Source of the DNA: Granulicella sp. L46
GTDB lineage: Bacteria > Acidobacteriota > Terriglobia > Terriglobales > Acidobacteriaceae
Direction: 5' to 3'
DNA length: 64,000 nt
Assembly (NCBI RefSeq): GCF_009765785.1
Contig: NZ_LMUT01000025.1
Coordinates: forward strand, 62,001 to 126,000
The stretch's first letter is position 1. Each line of letters opens with the position of its first letter. Position numbers and translations under genes: made by a program. Below, in pieces: positions 17,763 to 29,359 of this stretch. Under the pieces are notes generated by a model that ran no database searches, was not told where the DNA came from, and saw only the letters and a list, made by a program, of their open reading frames with translations.

Positions 17763-18515
17763 ATGCAAGTCTCTCTAAGGAATCGCTGTGTCGCCGAATT
17801 CTTCGGCACCTTCTGGCTTGTCTTCGGAGGCTGCGGTGCAGCGCTCTTCGCCGCAGGGTTTCCCTCCCTTGGCATCGGGTTTCTGGGGGTAGCGTTCGCC
17901 TTCGGGCTTACGGTTCTCACCATGGCCTACGCCATCGGACACATCTCCGGCTGTCACCTTAACCCTGCTGTGACGCTCGGCCTGGTCGCGGGCAAGCGCT
18001 TTCCGGCCAAAGAGATTCTGCCTTACTGGGTTGCGCAGGTGGCTGGAGCTCTGGTCGCATCCGGCGTGCTGTACATCATCTTTACCGGCCGCGATACCTG
18101 GGCCCTGAACGGGTTCGCTGCCAACGGCTACGGCCTCCATTCTCCCGGCGGCTACAACCTGCTCGCGTGCCTGGTTGCGGAGATGCTGCTCACCTTCTTC
18201 TTCATCCTCGTCATCCTCGGCGCGACCGACGAGCGGGCGGCGAAAGGTCTCGCTCCGCTGGCTATTGGTCTTTGCCTCACGCTGATTCACCTGATCAGCA
18301 TTCCCATCACGAACACCTCCGTAAACCCGGCGCGCTCTACCGGCCCGGCGATCGTGGTGGCCGCGGGGGGCGATTTCTGGGCGCTGGGTCAACTGTGGCT
18401 GTTCTGGGTCGCGCCACTGATCGGCGGCCTGCTGGCAGGGCTCTTCTACAACGCAATTCTGGCCGAGCACCTGCCGCCACCGGTTGCTGAAAAGCCGATC
18501 ACCTTCTCAGCCTGA
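17763..18515 (+). CDS. aqpZ: Aquaporin Z
   Basis: Inner-membrane water channel. Both NPA motifs are present (N67-A69 in GCHLNPAV and N189-A191 in SVNPARS). The selectivity-filter residues match E. coli AqpZ: F47, H177, T186 and R192, which indicates water rather than glycerol. The length of 250 residues and six hydrophobic spans fit the family. AGGAGG at 17753-17758 supports the start. A strong terminator follows, so it is probably transcribed alone. Confidence 0.96.
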   Translation: MQVSLRNRCVAEFFGTFWLVFGGCGAALFAAGFPSLGIGFLGVAFAFGLTVLTMAYAIGHISGCHLNPAVTLGLVAGKRFPAKEILPYWVAQVAGALVASGVLYIIFTGRDTWALNGFAANGYGLHSPGGYNLLACLVAEMLLTFFFILVILGATDERAAKGLAPLAIGLCLTLIHLISIPITNTSVNPARSTGPAIVVAAGGDFWALGQLWLFWVAPLIGGLLAGLFYNAILAEHLPPPVAEKPITFSA

Positions 18516-18538
18516 CCGAACCTCTAACTGCACCAGAT

Positions 18539-18572
18539 AAAGGCCCTGGAGCCGCACGTTCCGGGGCCTTTT
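18539..18572 (+). terminator. Terminator of aqpZ
   Basis: AAAGGCCC at 18539-18546 pairs with GGGCCTTT at 18564-18571 across a 17-base interval that can extend the stem. T residues follow. Confidence 0.8.
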
Positions 18573-18725
18573 CTGCGTCTCTCCCAAGACCCCCAAAGGG
18601 GTGCTTTCCATGGGTCGCGCGAGCCTCCAAAAAGGGGCCGGAACGTGCTATACTTAGGAGTCGAGAAAACTGGTCAATCGCCAGTATTTTCAAGGGTTTT
18701 GCAACTTTTTGTGACCCCAGCCTGA

Positions 18726-21413
<2,688 letters not shown>

Positions 21414-21492
21414 CCGGAGAAGTGTGTGTAGCCGGATCGATATCGTCCAGGTCAGCATGTAGCAGCCGATCGCTCACTGCGGTATAGACCGT

Positions 21493-21576
21493 TTAGTGGG
21501 CGGTCGACTCGATCGTCATATGTGACGAGCAGGCGTACGAGATCCGACTCAAGATCTCGAACTCTTTCGTCATCAT
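21493..21576 (-). CDS. Possible 27-residue peptide downstream of the TonB-dependent receptor
   Basis: Starting 24 bases past the receptor stop on the same strand is a perfect AGGAGGT (21581-21587 read on minus), followed after four bases by two consecutive ATG codons. The frame runs 27 codons (MMTKEFEILS...) to a TAA at 21493-21495. The peptide has no signal sequence and one cysteine. The strength and placement of the ribosome binding site are the evidence; I know no homologue. It could be a co-transcribed small protein or a chance frame. Confidence 0.45.
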   Translation of the reverse strand: MMTKEFEILSRISYACSSHMTIESTAH

Positions 21577-21599
21577 GAAGACCTCCTAAGCACTGCGAA

Positions 21600-24500
21600 T
21601 CAAAAGTTGAACTTTACTGCACCTTGAAGGATGCGAGGAGCTGCAGCGCTGATGACTTCGCCGAATGTTGAGCTGCCGATATCCCCATCCACGGAACTTG
21701 GGCCGTTGAACTGGGTGTGATTGAAGACATTGAAGGCATCCAGACGAAATAAGAGAGACGTTGTCGCGGTGAGCCTCAACTTTTTCGCAATGGCCATGTC
21801 GTAGTTGTCCTCGCCCGGGCCATAGAAAAAACGCCGCTTCGCATTCCCCGGAGTGCCGAGAGCGTTCATGCTGAACACTGTGGTGCTGAAATAACTATTC
21901 CCATTGGTGCGGGGATTATGGCTTAGTTGCAGAGGGCCGCCGTCGTAATCAGGCTCGTCGATGCTGCTGTTGTTGATTCCGTTTGGATTTGTCCCGATGA
22001 GTGAGTTATCGCCGTTGTTGACCATCGTCACCGGAAACCCGCTGGCAAAATGGGTGATGCCAGAGAGGGACCAGCCCTCGGTCAGGCGGTTCGGATGGAA
22101 GAGTTGATCAAAAGGCAGCTGGTATTCGTAGCTGACAACGACGTTGTGTTTCACGTCGAACGCGGAGATCGCATAACTCAGCGCGGGGTTGAAAGGATTT
22201 ACTTCCTCAGCTGGGTTCGACGATTGATCGAGTGACTTCCCATAGGTATAAGCAACGGCGAACTCGAGCCGTCCACTGGTGTGGCGCACACTTAGTTCAA
22301 GAGCGTTGTAGTTCGCGTTGCCAATCGTCGATTGCAACGCGTTGCTACCGAAGTTCGGTCCCAGCGGTCCGCGGGTTCCATTCACAACCCCACCACCCAC
22401 TGGATAGTAGACGCCGTTCTCGCCACCGGGACCACAAGTTGGGGTGCCCGCAACTACCTCGCTGGCCTGACTGAGGCTCAGGCACAACGCGGGATCGCCG
22501 GGATTCGGCTCGATCAGCACCCGCTGATGATGGCTGGCGGTACCGACATAACTCGCGCTGAAGACGGTATCGGGACCGGCCTGGCGTTCGATCGAGAGCA
22601 TCCATTCCTCCGTGTAAGGAACTTTGCCGTGAACGTCATATCCGGGAATGCCGCTGATTGGCTCGAAGTTGGCCCAGTCGATATTCGCGTCAGGGTTGCT
22701 GCGCGATGAATCCAACGGAGCGAAGGTATACGGAAACGGCTGACCATTATTCTCGCCTGTAGAAGCCGTAATGAACGGTGTCGCGAAGAGTGGGGGCAGA
22801 GGGCTCGTATAGGTCGTTCCATATGGAGCATTGGCCGCAAGCACTCCGATCGAGAGTGCATCGATGGCGGTGTAGAACATGCCAGCGCTGGCGCGAATGC
22901 TTGTCGTCCCGGCAGGGCCGAGAACTTTCGCAAGCAAGCTACCCGACGGTCCTTCTGGCGACCATGCCAAACCAACACGCGGGGCAAAACTCCGGTTGCT
23001 GATTGGCGCAAGGGTATCGGGTACCGTTCCGCCACCCGGCAGAGGATCGCCCGGATAGAGGATTCCCGCCGGCGCACCGGGGAAGACCGCCGACTGCGCA
23101 CCCGCAACAAAGGTCGAGATCTGGTTATACTTTTCAGTCCATGGAGCGATGCGGTCCCAGCGCAAACCATAGTTCAGCGTAAGGTTTGGCGCGAGGCGCC
23201 AGCTGTCCTGCGCGAAGAGGCCAACGTATTTGTTACGCGCATAAAACGGGTTCAGCTGGCTTTGGTTGTATTGATTGGGTACGCCGATGAGGAAGTCGGC
23301 GAAGTCGACGCCCGTCTCTTGTCCGGAGAAGACGAAGCTGCCGTTGAATTGGGCAATGGGATGCGCGTTAACCTGGTCGAAATGTGTCTCGCCGCCAAAC
23401 TTGAGGGTGTGGGCGCCGAGCACCTTGGAGAAGGCATCGGTTACCTCATAAGTGTTGTTAGCCTGTGTGAGCTGGTTTGCCGCAGCGCCCGTGGAATAGC
23501 TATTGAAGTTAAGATTCTCGACACTCTCACCCTTCGGATCGAGAGAGACGATACTTGGTGTTCCATCCGCATTCTCAAAGCCCTGCGAGACGAGGCTGAC
23601 GCCGACGCCACCGATGGGCTGGCCGAGATTCGTGTAGTCGCGCGTATAGCTGAGGTGGAGTTCATTGAATGTTGTCGCATTCAGCATCTTGGTATCGCCA
23701 AGGGAGATGAGCTGAGCGCGGCCTGTCGTGAGCGCGTTGAAACCCGGGACGCTGGCTCCGCTCTGCGCGACAGGATAAGGGTTGTTGAGGCTGAAGTCAT
23801 CGATAAAATAATAGGCCGACAGCAGACCCACGTGGGTCTGCGCGTCGACACGAACCGCACCCTTGTCGTCGCGGAGGATCTGGTTATACGCAGAGGTGGC
23901 GAATGACCCGTTGGCGGTATTTGGAGCCGGAATATACTGCAGCATTCGTTGCGCCGGAACGGACCACGCTTGTGTAGGAATCACGGCATTGGGAAAGACG
24001 CACTCGGCCGAAGTCGTGCATCCTGCGACGTAATAGGGTTCGCCTGGAACGACGCTATAACCTAACTCCTGCGTAAGAAGTGTGGCGAAGTAGGGCCCGC
24101 CGACGGTCCCGACAAGGTTCGCTGCTTGGTCTGCAAGGTTTCCTGTGCGATCGGCATTGGAGGGCACGCCGATGTTTCCGGTATCGATGCCCTGGGTCTG
24201 CCGAGTGCCTTGATAATCGACGAAGAAAAAGACTTTGTCATGATGAATGGGGCCGCCGAAGGTGCCGCCAAACTGGTTTTGGTTGAATGCGCCACGAGTA
24301 GGCGAAAAGTAGTTGCGCGCATCCAGAGCCGTGTTGCGAAGGAAGTCGAAGGCATTGCCGTGAAACCGATTTGTTCCAGATTTGGTGATCACGTTGATCT
24401 GACCACCGCTGAACTCCCCGTACTCTGCGTCGAAGTTGCTAGTCACAATACGAAACTCTGCGATCGAATCAAGGTTGGGAACGATCGAAGTACCAGCGTT

Positions 24501-25163
24501 TACGTCCTCTTCTGTATCGCTTCCATTCACACTGAAGTAGTTGGCGAACTCCCTTTGACCGTTGACCGAGATTGTTCCAGGATTGAGGGTTCCTGAAGGA
24601 TTAAGGACGGTCGCTCCGACGTCCTGCACAGTGGTGGAAGTAATCGACGTCGCGGGAGCTACGCCGGCCTGCAATGAAAGAAGGTCCGTAAAGCTACGGC
24701 CATCGAGAGGCACTGCTGTCATCTGTCTGCCAGTAATAACCTGGCCCATTTGCGTGCTCGTCGTCTCGACATGCAATGCATCGTCAACCACAATTACCGT
24801 CTCAGCAACACTGCCCACTTCCAGGATAGCGTCGAGAGTCAGGGCAGCATTGGTGTCAAGCGTGATCCCCGTACGCTGATATCCGCGAAATCCAGTCGCT
24901 TGCACATCGAGCTCATACCGGCCCACTGGCAGCACCGGGAAGGTATAGGTTCCTCGGCCATCGGTGTGGCTCTGATAAGAGAGTCCGGTATTCACTTCGC
25001 GCACGACCACATTCGCCTTTGCAACGACTCGTCCCGAGGGATCCTTGATGGTGCCCGAGATGCTCCCGCCGACGCTGGCCCATGCCATTGCAGAAGAGAA
25101 GACAATCACCACCAACAACGCTCTTACCCCTGCGGAAACCAATTTCCTGATGATCCTACTCAT
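21600..25163 (-). CDS. TonB-dependent receptor with N-terminal carboxypeptidase-regulatory-like domain
   Basis: The 1187-residue outer-membrane receptor has a signal peptide (to about residue 29, AMAWA), then a CarboxypepD_reg-like beta-sandwich (GGSISGTIKDPSGRVVAKAN, about 32-115). A plug domain follows (about 125-265, with FSVNGSDTEEDVNAGTS), then a long barrel ending in VKFNF. This is the acidobacterial Oar-like class, thought to import large glycans or peptides. The substrate is not evident, and no degradative enzyme is adjacent. The start ATG at 25163 has a weak site (GGACAGAG). Downstream lies the small ORF described above, and a pseudogene lies upstream. Confidence 0.92.
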   Translation of the reverse strand: MSRIIRKLVSAGVRALLVVIVFSSAMAWASVGGSISGTIKDPSGRVVAKANVVVREVNTGLSYQSHTDGRGTYTFPVLPVGRYELDVQATGFRGYQRTGITLDTNAALTLDAILEVGSVAETVIVVDDALHVETTSTQMGQVITGRQMTAVPLDGRSFTDLLSLQAGVAPATSITSTTVQDVGATVLNPSGTLNPGTISVNGQREFANYFSVNGSDTEEDVNAGTSIVPNLDSIAEFRIVTSNFDAEYGEFSGGQINVITKSGTNRFHGNAFDFLRNTALDARNYFSPTRGAFNQNQFGGTFGGPIHHDKVFFFVDYQGTRQTQGIDTGNIGVPSNADRTGNLADQAANLVGTVGGPYFATLLTQELGYSVVPGEPYYVAGCTTSAECVFPNAVIPTQAWSVPAQRMLQYIPAPNTANGSFATSAYNQILRDDKGAVRVDAQTHVGLLSAYYFIDDFSLNNPYPVAQSGASVPGFNALTTGRAQLISLGDTKMLNATTFNELHLSYTRDYTNLGQPIGGVGVSLVSQGFENADGTPSIVSLDPKGESVENLNFNSYSTGAAANQLTQANNTYEVTDAFSKVLGAHTLKFGGETHFDQVNAHPIAQFNGSFVFSGQETGVDFADFLIGVPNQYNQSQLNPFYARNKYVGLFAQDSWRLAPNLTLNYGLRWDRIAPWTEKYNQISTFVAGAQSAVFPGAPAGILYPGDPLPGGGTVPDTLAPISNRSFAPRVGLAWSPEGPSGSLLAKVLGPAGTTSIRASAGMFYTAIDALSIGVLAANAPYGTTYTSPLPPLFATPFITASTGENNGQPFPYTFAPLDSSRSNPDANIDWANFEPISGIPGYDVHGKVPYTEEWMLSIERQAGPDTVFSASYVGTASHHQRVLIEPNPGDPALCLSLSQASEVVAGTPTCGPGGENGVYYPVGGGVVNGTRGPLGPNFGSNALQSTIGNANYNALELSVRHTSGRLEFAVAYTYGKSLDQSSNPAEEVNPFNPALSYAISAFDVKHNVVVSYEYQLPFDQLFHPNRLTEGWSLSGITHFASGFPVTMVNNGDNSLIGTNPNGINNSSIDEPDYDGGPLQLSHNPRTNGNSYFSTTVFSMNALGTPGNAKRRFFYGPGEDNYDMAIAKKLRLTATTSLLFRLDAFNVFNHTQFNGPSSVDGDIGSSTFGEVISAAAPRILQGAVKFNF

Positions 25164-25232
25164 TACTCTGTCCAGTCTTTCTTGTGCTATTCCTGATTCG
25201 TGAAGGTGAATGATTTGGTTGGCGTTGAACTG

Positions 25233-25565
25233 TTAATCGATCGTGATGGGCACGCTCGCGCTCACCTGGGATTGCGAAGTCCCACTCCCGGCGGTTCCAG
25301 TGACCGCGACGTTCTAGGTTCCTTTCGGCGGACCGGGATCGCTGGCTGTGCCCGTGCCACCGCTGCAGTCGACCGCAGTTCTGCCGCGTCCGAACCCGGA
25401 CGTGGCGTGTGCGACCGTCTTCGCCGTGACCTGAGCCGACATACCGCCGCGCCCAAGATGTGCCGGCGCGCTGGTCTGCGCTCCGACCGTGCTCACAGAA
25501 ACCGCAATTGCAAGAAATAGAGAACTAACTTTCAAGCGCCCATAGCTAAATGTCTTACGACTCAT
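25233..25565 (-). pseudogene. Broken gene for a secreted Ig-like protein (in-frame TAG)
   Basis: From ATG 25565 the frame gives a signal peptide (SLFLAIAVSVSTVGAQ), a short low-complexity part and DPGPPKGT, then a TAG. The same frame continues without a break as NVAVTGTAGSGTSQSQVSAS and PITID to a TAA at 25233-25235. The sequence GT-stop-NVAVTGTAGSGT fits the bacterial Ig-like repeat pattern GTYNVTVTGTAGSGT, so the TAG replaces a tyrosine codon. The short middle part suggests further deletion of a once larger protein. A functional 83-residue secreted peptide is the alternative. Confidence 0.6.
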
Positions 25566-25885
25566 CGCCCTGCCTCAAAGCGCACACGTTCGTCCTTGGC
25601 CATAAAGATCGTTGGCCATTGTGACAGTTGAAGTTTTGCGGGCGGGAACCCTATAGTGAGGGAAGCCCGCAGCTTACGGCTGTGGTCTTCCAGATCCTCG
25701 CGGTCTCTGCCAAGAGTCAGCCGCGGGGATCTGGTCTATGTCTGAGGCGCTTGTCTCTAGCCTCCGGCGGATCAATTGATATACGACTAAGTAGGTCCGA
25801 GATCAATATACGACAAGCATGGTCTGATATCAAGGGGCCCTGATAGAAGGAATATCTGTGCTCTTCGTCAAATCCCGCGGCATTT
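25566..25885. other. Intergenic region with repeated GATCAAT..TATACGAC boxes
   Basis: This 320-base stretch between divergent genes has no convincing ORF. Toward the CHY gene it holds a related pair of boxes, GATCAATTGATATACGAC at 25770-25787 and GATCAATATACGAC at 25801-25814, 31 bases apart. It also has the palindromes ATCAATTGAT (25771-25780) and TGATATCA (25825-25832). These could be regulator sites for the downstream gene. Confidence 0.4.
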
Positions 25886-26239
25886 ATGTCTGAAGATATG
25901 CCCGATGTCTACGGGATTGATCTGGACGCGCAGACTCGCTGTCTCCACTACCACAGTCGTCTCGACATCGTTGCAATCAGGATGAAGTGTTGCGGGCTTT
26001 ACTATGCGTGCAGGGAATGCCACGACGCGCTCGCGGATCATGCTCCGAAGGTTTGGCCTCTGAGCGAATGGGATCAAGAGGCGGTGTTATGCGGTGCGTG
26101 CGGTACGGAGTTGACCGTAAGGCAGTACCTGGACAGTTCGAGCCGCTGCCCTCAATGCGCGGCTTCGTTTAATCCCGGATGCCAGAATCACGCTCATCTC
26201 TACTTCGAAACAATCGGCTCGTCTGACCAGAGCGTATAG
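25886..26239 (+). CDS. CHY-type zinc finger protein
   Basis: The 117-residue protein has a dense set of Cys/His ligands in the CHY zinc-finger order: CLHYHS, then MKCCGLYYACRECHDALADH, then LCGACGTELTVRQYL and CPQCAASFNPGC with a final NHAHLYF. Small stand-alone bacterial CHY proteins are known by homology to the N-terminal domain of eukaryotic CHY/RING proteins. Their role is unclear; metal binding is near certain. No operon partner is visible. The gene is divergent from the pseudogene and convergent with msrB. Confidence 0.85.
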   Translation: MSEDMPDVYGIDLDAQTRCLHYHSRLDIVAIRMKCCGLYYACRECHDALADHAPKVWPLSEWDQEAVLCGACGTELTVRQYLDSSSRCPQCAASFNPGCQNHAHLYFETIGSSDQSV

Positions 26240-26476
26240 AGCGGGTGTTTCCGGCTGCGATGTCTAGGCCGTATAGGTTCGTCCCAGACCGAGCGCGGCG
26301 AGTCCTTTGCGATAAGTGATGGAGCTTCGGTCCGCAGGAAAGTGCGCTTCATCCCGAGGCAATGTAGCTTCAGCTGGCGCCTTAGGAGCGAGCAGATCGG
26401 ACGTCTGAACAAAGGCGTGTGAGGCGGCATGCACCATTATGAGCGCAAGGTTGAACTCGAATCAATGAACATGCTG

Positions 26477-27103
26477 CTAGGCGAGTTTTACGAAGTGCAT
26501 GGCCGCAGAGTTCATGCAGTAGCGGAGGCCGGTGGGCGCTGGTCCGTCGTTGAAGACGTGCCCCAGGTGGGCGTCGCACTCGCGACAGGAAACTGCGGTG
26601 CGTTCCATGCCGAGCGTGTCATCACTTGTCTCGACGATGTTTTGCTTGGCGATGGGTTGGTAGAAGCTGGGCCAGCCAGTTCCGGAATCGAACTTGGTGT
26701 CGGAGTTAAAGAGGGCGTTGTCGCAGCAGACGCAGCGAAAGATTCCGTGGTCGTGGAGATCCCACGTGCTGCCTGAGTAGGGTCGTTCAGTGTCGGCGCG
26801 GCGCGTCACCGAGTAAGAGATGGGCGAGAGCTGCGCGCGCCATTCGGCGTCCGTCTTGATCACGCGCGGGACCGTCACCTTGCCGGTAGCTTGGCCGTTG
26901 GCAGCAAACTGAATGATGGTCACCGTGCCCGGCTTCGCATTCGCCTCCACGCTGATGAGCGATGGCCGATGCAAGAACCATAGAGCTGCTGCGCCGCATG
27001 CGCCGGCACCGGTGATGACGAAGGCGCGGCGGCTGGTACGCTGCGCGGGGGTAGAGTTCTGGAGTTCTGGAACTGGAGAACTGTTATCAGAAGGGATCTG
27101 CAT
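26477..27103 (-). CDS. msrB: Tat-exported peptide-methionine (R)-S-oxide reductase MsrB
   Basis: MsrB reduces methionine-R-sulfoxide in proteins. The catalytic cysteine is C196 in [10 protein letters not shown]. The zinc cysteines are C124/C127 and C173/C176 (FRCVCC and SCREC). [10 protein letters not shown] is the family signature. The N-terminus carries a twin-arginine signal ([20 protein letters not shown], about residues 22-41), so the enzyme acts outside the cytoplasm. About 30 further residues separate the signal from the MsrB domain. It lies 43 bases downstream of dipZ on the same strand, which would supply its reductant. Confidence 0.93.
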   Translation of the reverse strand: MQIPSDNSSPVPELQNSTPAQRTSRRAFVITGAGACGAAALWFLHRPSLISVEANAKPGTVTIIQFAANGQATGKVTVPRVIKTDAEWRAQLSPISYSVTRRADTERPYSGSTWDLHDHGIFRCVCCDNALFNSDTKFDSGTGWPSFYQPIAKQNIVETSDDTLGMERTAVSCRECDAHLGHVFNDGPAPTGLRYCMNSAAMHFVKLA

Positions 27104-27146
27104 TTTAGTGCCTCATTCGATTTGACGAGCGTTAGGGCGAAGGGTT

Positions 27147-28919
27147 TCAGCCGAAGGTGAAGGAGAAAGCCTCGACACCGGGACTAAGGAATTCGATGCG
27201 GAAGGTGCGGTCGCGGATGGTACCGTTCTGGCGAACCAACTGGTAGAGGCGGTTGTCCGTGACGGTGCCGTAGCCGTCGGCGTCGGTATCGGCTCCATGG
27301 TCTTCACCCGGTGCCTTGCCGTCGAGGGTGATGCGGAAGCGAATGGGCTTGCCATCGCTCGAAGGCCCAAGCACGAGGTGGAGATCGCGGGCGTGGAAAC
27401 GGTAAACGATCGCCGCGGAAGCGCTGAGCGACGTGGCAATCATGCCCTCGTCTTTCCATTGGCCACTGAAGGCCCACTGGTTGAGTTGCAGCGTGGTGGG
27501 GGCGCCATAGAGCTTAGGGGCGTCCTGATTAAAGCCGCCCGGGGAGGCGAAGTGCTCGGCACGCTCGTAGCCGATGTAGGTTTCGGGTGAAAGGAGGTCG
27601 CTGGTGTCGGGAGCGGCTTCGGCACCAGCGGCAGCGATGGGACTCGCCGCTCCGGGTAGCGGCTTGTGGTTGGCTTCTTCGAGCAGGCTGCGAATCTGCT
27701 GCTCGGATTCGTCGTAACTGCCTTCCCCGAAGTGGTGCTCGCGGATATGGCCCTGGGCATCGATGAGGTAGTCCGCTGGCCAGTATTCATTCTGGAAGTT
27801 GCGCCAGATGCGGTAGTCGTTATCCATCGCGACGGGGTAGGTAATACCGAGATCCTTCACCGCTTTGCGCACGTTGGCCTCGTCCTTCTCGAAGGCAAAC
27901 TCCGGCGTGTGCACACCGATGATGACCAGACCGTCATTCTTGTACTTTTCATTCCATGCCTTGACGTAAGGCAGCGTGCGCAGACAGTTAATACAGGAGT
28001 ACGTCCAGAAATCTACCAGGACAACCTTGCCACGGAGATCTGACGCAGTAAGCGGAGCAGAGTTAATCCAGGCAGTAGCGCCCGCAATCTTCTCAAGCGC
28101 GGGCGCTTTCGAGCCGTCGACGGCTGATGGGCCCGTCATGGCACCGGCTGCATTGTTCTTGCCCTGGTCATTCGGAGCTCCGGTTGGTTGGCCTGGGGAA
28201 CGAAACTTGTCGACGAGCCGCTGCTCGAAGCTGGAGGTACTGGCGAGGGAAAGACGAGAGAGAACTCCACGGTCCAGGCCGAACGCAACGGCCACAACAC
28301 CTGCGAGGATCGCAACGCCGAGGACCCGGCGAATCCACTCCTCTGCGCCGAGCGAGCGCTTCATGGCAGCAAACGCCTTGCCTCCCGCAAGCAAGGCAAT
28401 CGCGAGCGAAGTTGCCGCACCTGCGGCGTAAACCAGTAGCAGCAGCACGGTGCGAGCGCTGGCGCCACCGAGCGCTGCCGTGGTTAGGATGATGCCGAGA
28501 ATTGGGCCCGCGCAGGGTGCCCACAGGAGCCCCGTCCCAATTCCAAGCAGAAAGGAGTTCGCAATGCTCGGGCCGGCTTCAGGATTTCTGGAAAGCCTGC
28601 TGCCCAGGCTCACAATTGGTCGCGAGATCCGCTCGGCGAGGGAGGAGAAGAGTAGCGTGAGACCGAAAATTCCAAACAGAACCAAGGCGGCGATACGACC
28701 AAACTGGTTTGCTCTGACCACCCACCCGCCACCTACGGTCGCTAGACTCGCTACCAGCGCAAACGTGACGGCCATGCCCGCCAACAGTGGAAGACCGCTC
28801 TTGCGAAACGGCTGGTCGGAACGAGCGAATACAAACGGGAGCACCGGAAGAATGCACGGGCTGAGGATCGTAAGAATGCCACCAAAGTACGCCAACAATA
28901 GCAAAAACATCAGATTCAC
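27147..28919 (-). CDS. dipZ: DipZ-like transmembrane thiol reductase (CcdA, thioredoxin and C-terminal domain)
   Basis: The 590-residue protein has a CcdA/DsbD-type membrane domain (about residues 1-230) with paired cysteines C22 (SPCILPVLPF) and C136 (WAPCAGPILG). A thioredoxin/TlpA-like domain (about 270-415) with active site C309-I-N-C312 (FWTYSCINCLRTLP) comes next. A C-terminal beta domain (about 440-590, YIGYERAEHF, HLVLGP) is typical of DipZ proteins. Such proteins carry electrons from cytoplasmic thioredoxin across the membrane. With msrB next to it, the likely job is to recycle the exported methionine sulfoxide reductase. Confidence 0.92.
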   Translation of the reverse strand: MNLMFLLLLAYFGGILTILSPCILPVLPFVFARSDQPFRKSGLPLLAGMAVTFALVASLATVGGGWVVRANQFGRIAALVLFGIFGLTLLFSSLAERISRPIVSLGSRLSRNPEAGPSIANSFLLGIGTGLLWAPCAGPILGIILTTAALGGASARTVLLLLVYAAGAATSLAIALLAGGKAFAAMKRSLGAEEWIRRVLGVAILAGVVAVAFGLDRGVLSRLSLASTSSFEQRLVDKFRSPGQPTGAPNDQGKNNAAGAMTGPSAVDGSKAPALEKIAGATAWINSAPLTASDLRGKVVLVDFWTYSCINCLRTLPYVKAWNEKYKNDGLVIIGVHTPEFAFEKDEANVRKAVKDLGITYPVAMDNDYRIWRNFQNEYWPADYLIDAQGHIREHHFGEGSYDESEQQIRSLLEEANHKPLPGAASPIAAAGAEAAPDTSDLLSPETYIGYERAEHFASPGGFNQDAPKLYGAPTTLQLNQWAFSGQWKDEGMIATSLSASAAIVYRFHARDLHLVLGPSSDGKPIRFRITLDGKAPGEDHGADTDADGYGTVTDNRLYQLVRQNGTIRDRTFRIEFLSPGVEAFSFTFG

Positions 28920-29359
28920 CGAACCTCTCGAACTCTCCGTAGACCGGTGTACGTCGATCTACTTGTACCACTGCCCATCTTAGCCCGAACCTTCCTTAGA
29001 GATTACGAATCTAAACCGCCTCCGGTTTGGAAACGCTGTCATTTAGACGCGGATTGTCGACAAAGGCTCCCACCAGACGGACGGCCTCTTCAAGAAACCG
29101 CCGACCTTCCCCCGGTGAACTCGCTACCGCGTACCGCCCACGTTTGCGCGCGAGGTTCTATCCCGCACAGCTACTTCGAATGACACCACCATCATCGAGA
29201 AGCTCTCAGAATCTGTTTGAACACACAGAAGATTATTGGCAACATCCGCTTCCAACAACTGAAAGGATCGCGAGTGCCACGAAACCAGAAGGCCGATTCG
29301 CTCCAGCGCTCGCTGGACAATCTGCGAATCAGGCCTTCGGGTCGCGCTCGAACGATTTG
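28920..29359. other. Intergenic region upstream of dipZ, downstream of the second receptor
   Basis: These 440 bases should contain the dipZ promoter and the receptor terminator. A small perfect hairpin (AAACCG-CCTC-CGGTTT, about 29013-29028) is visible. The open frames in the stretch have the skewed Ser/Arg/Pro composition of non-coding DNA. I see no RNA gene or clear promoter. Confidence 0.5.

Noticed and set aside
26200-26430. Minus-strand 76-codon frame between the CHY gene and msrB
   Set aside because: It overlaps the end of the CHY gene, lacks a ribosome binding site and is Arg/Pro/Ser-rich like antisense DNA. A real small gene is not excluded.
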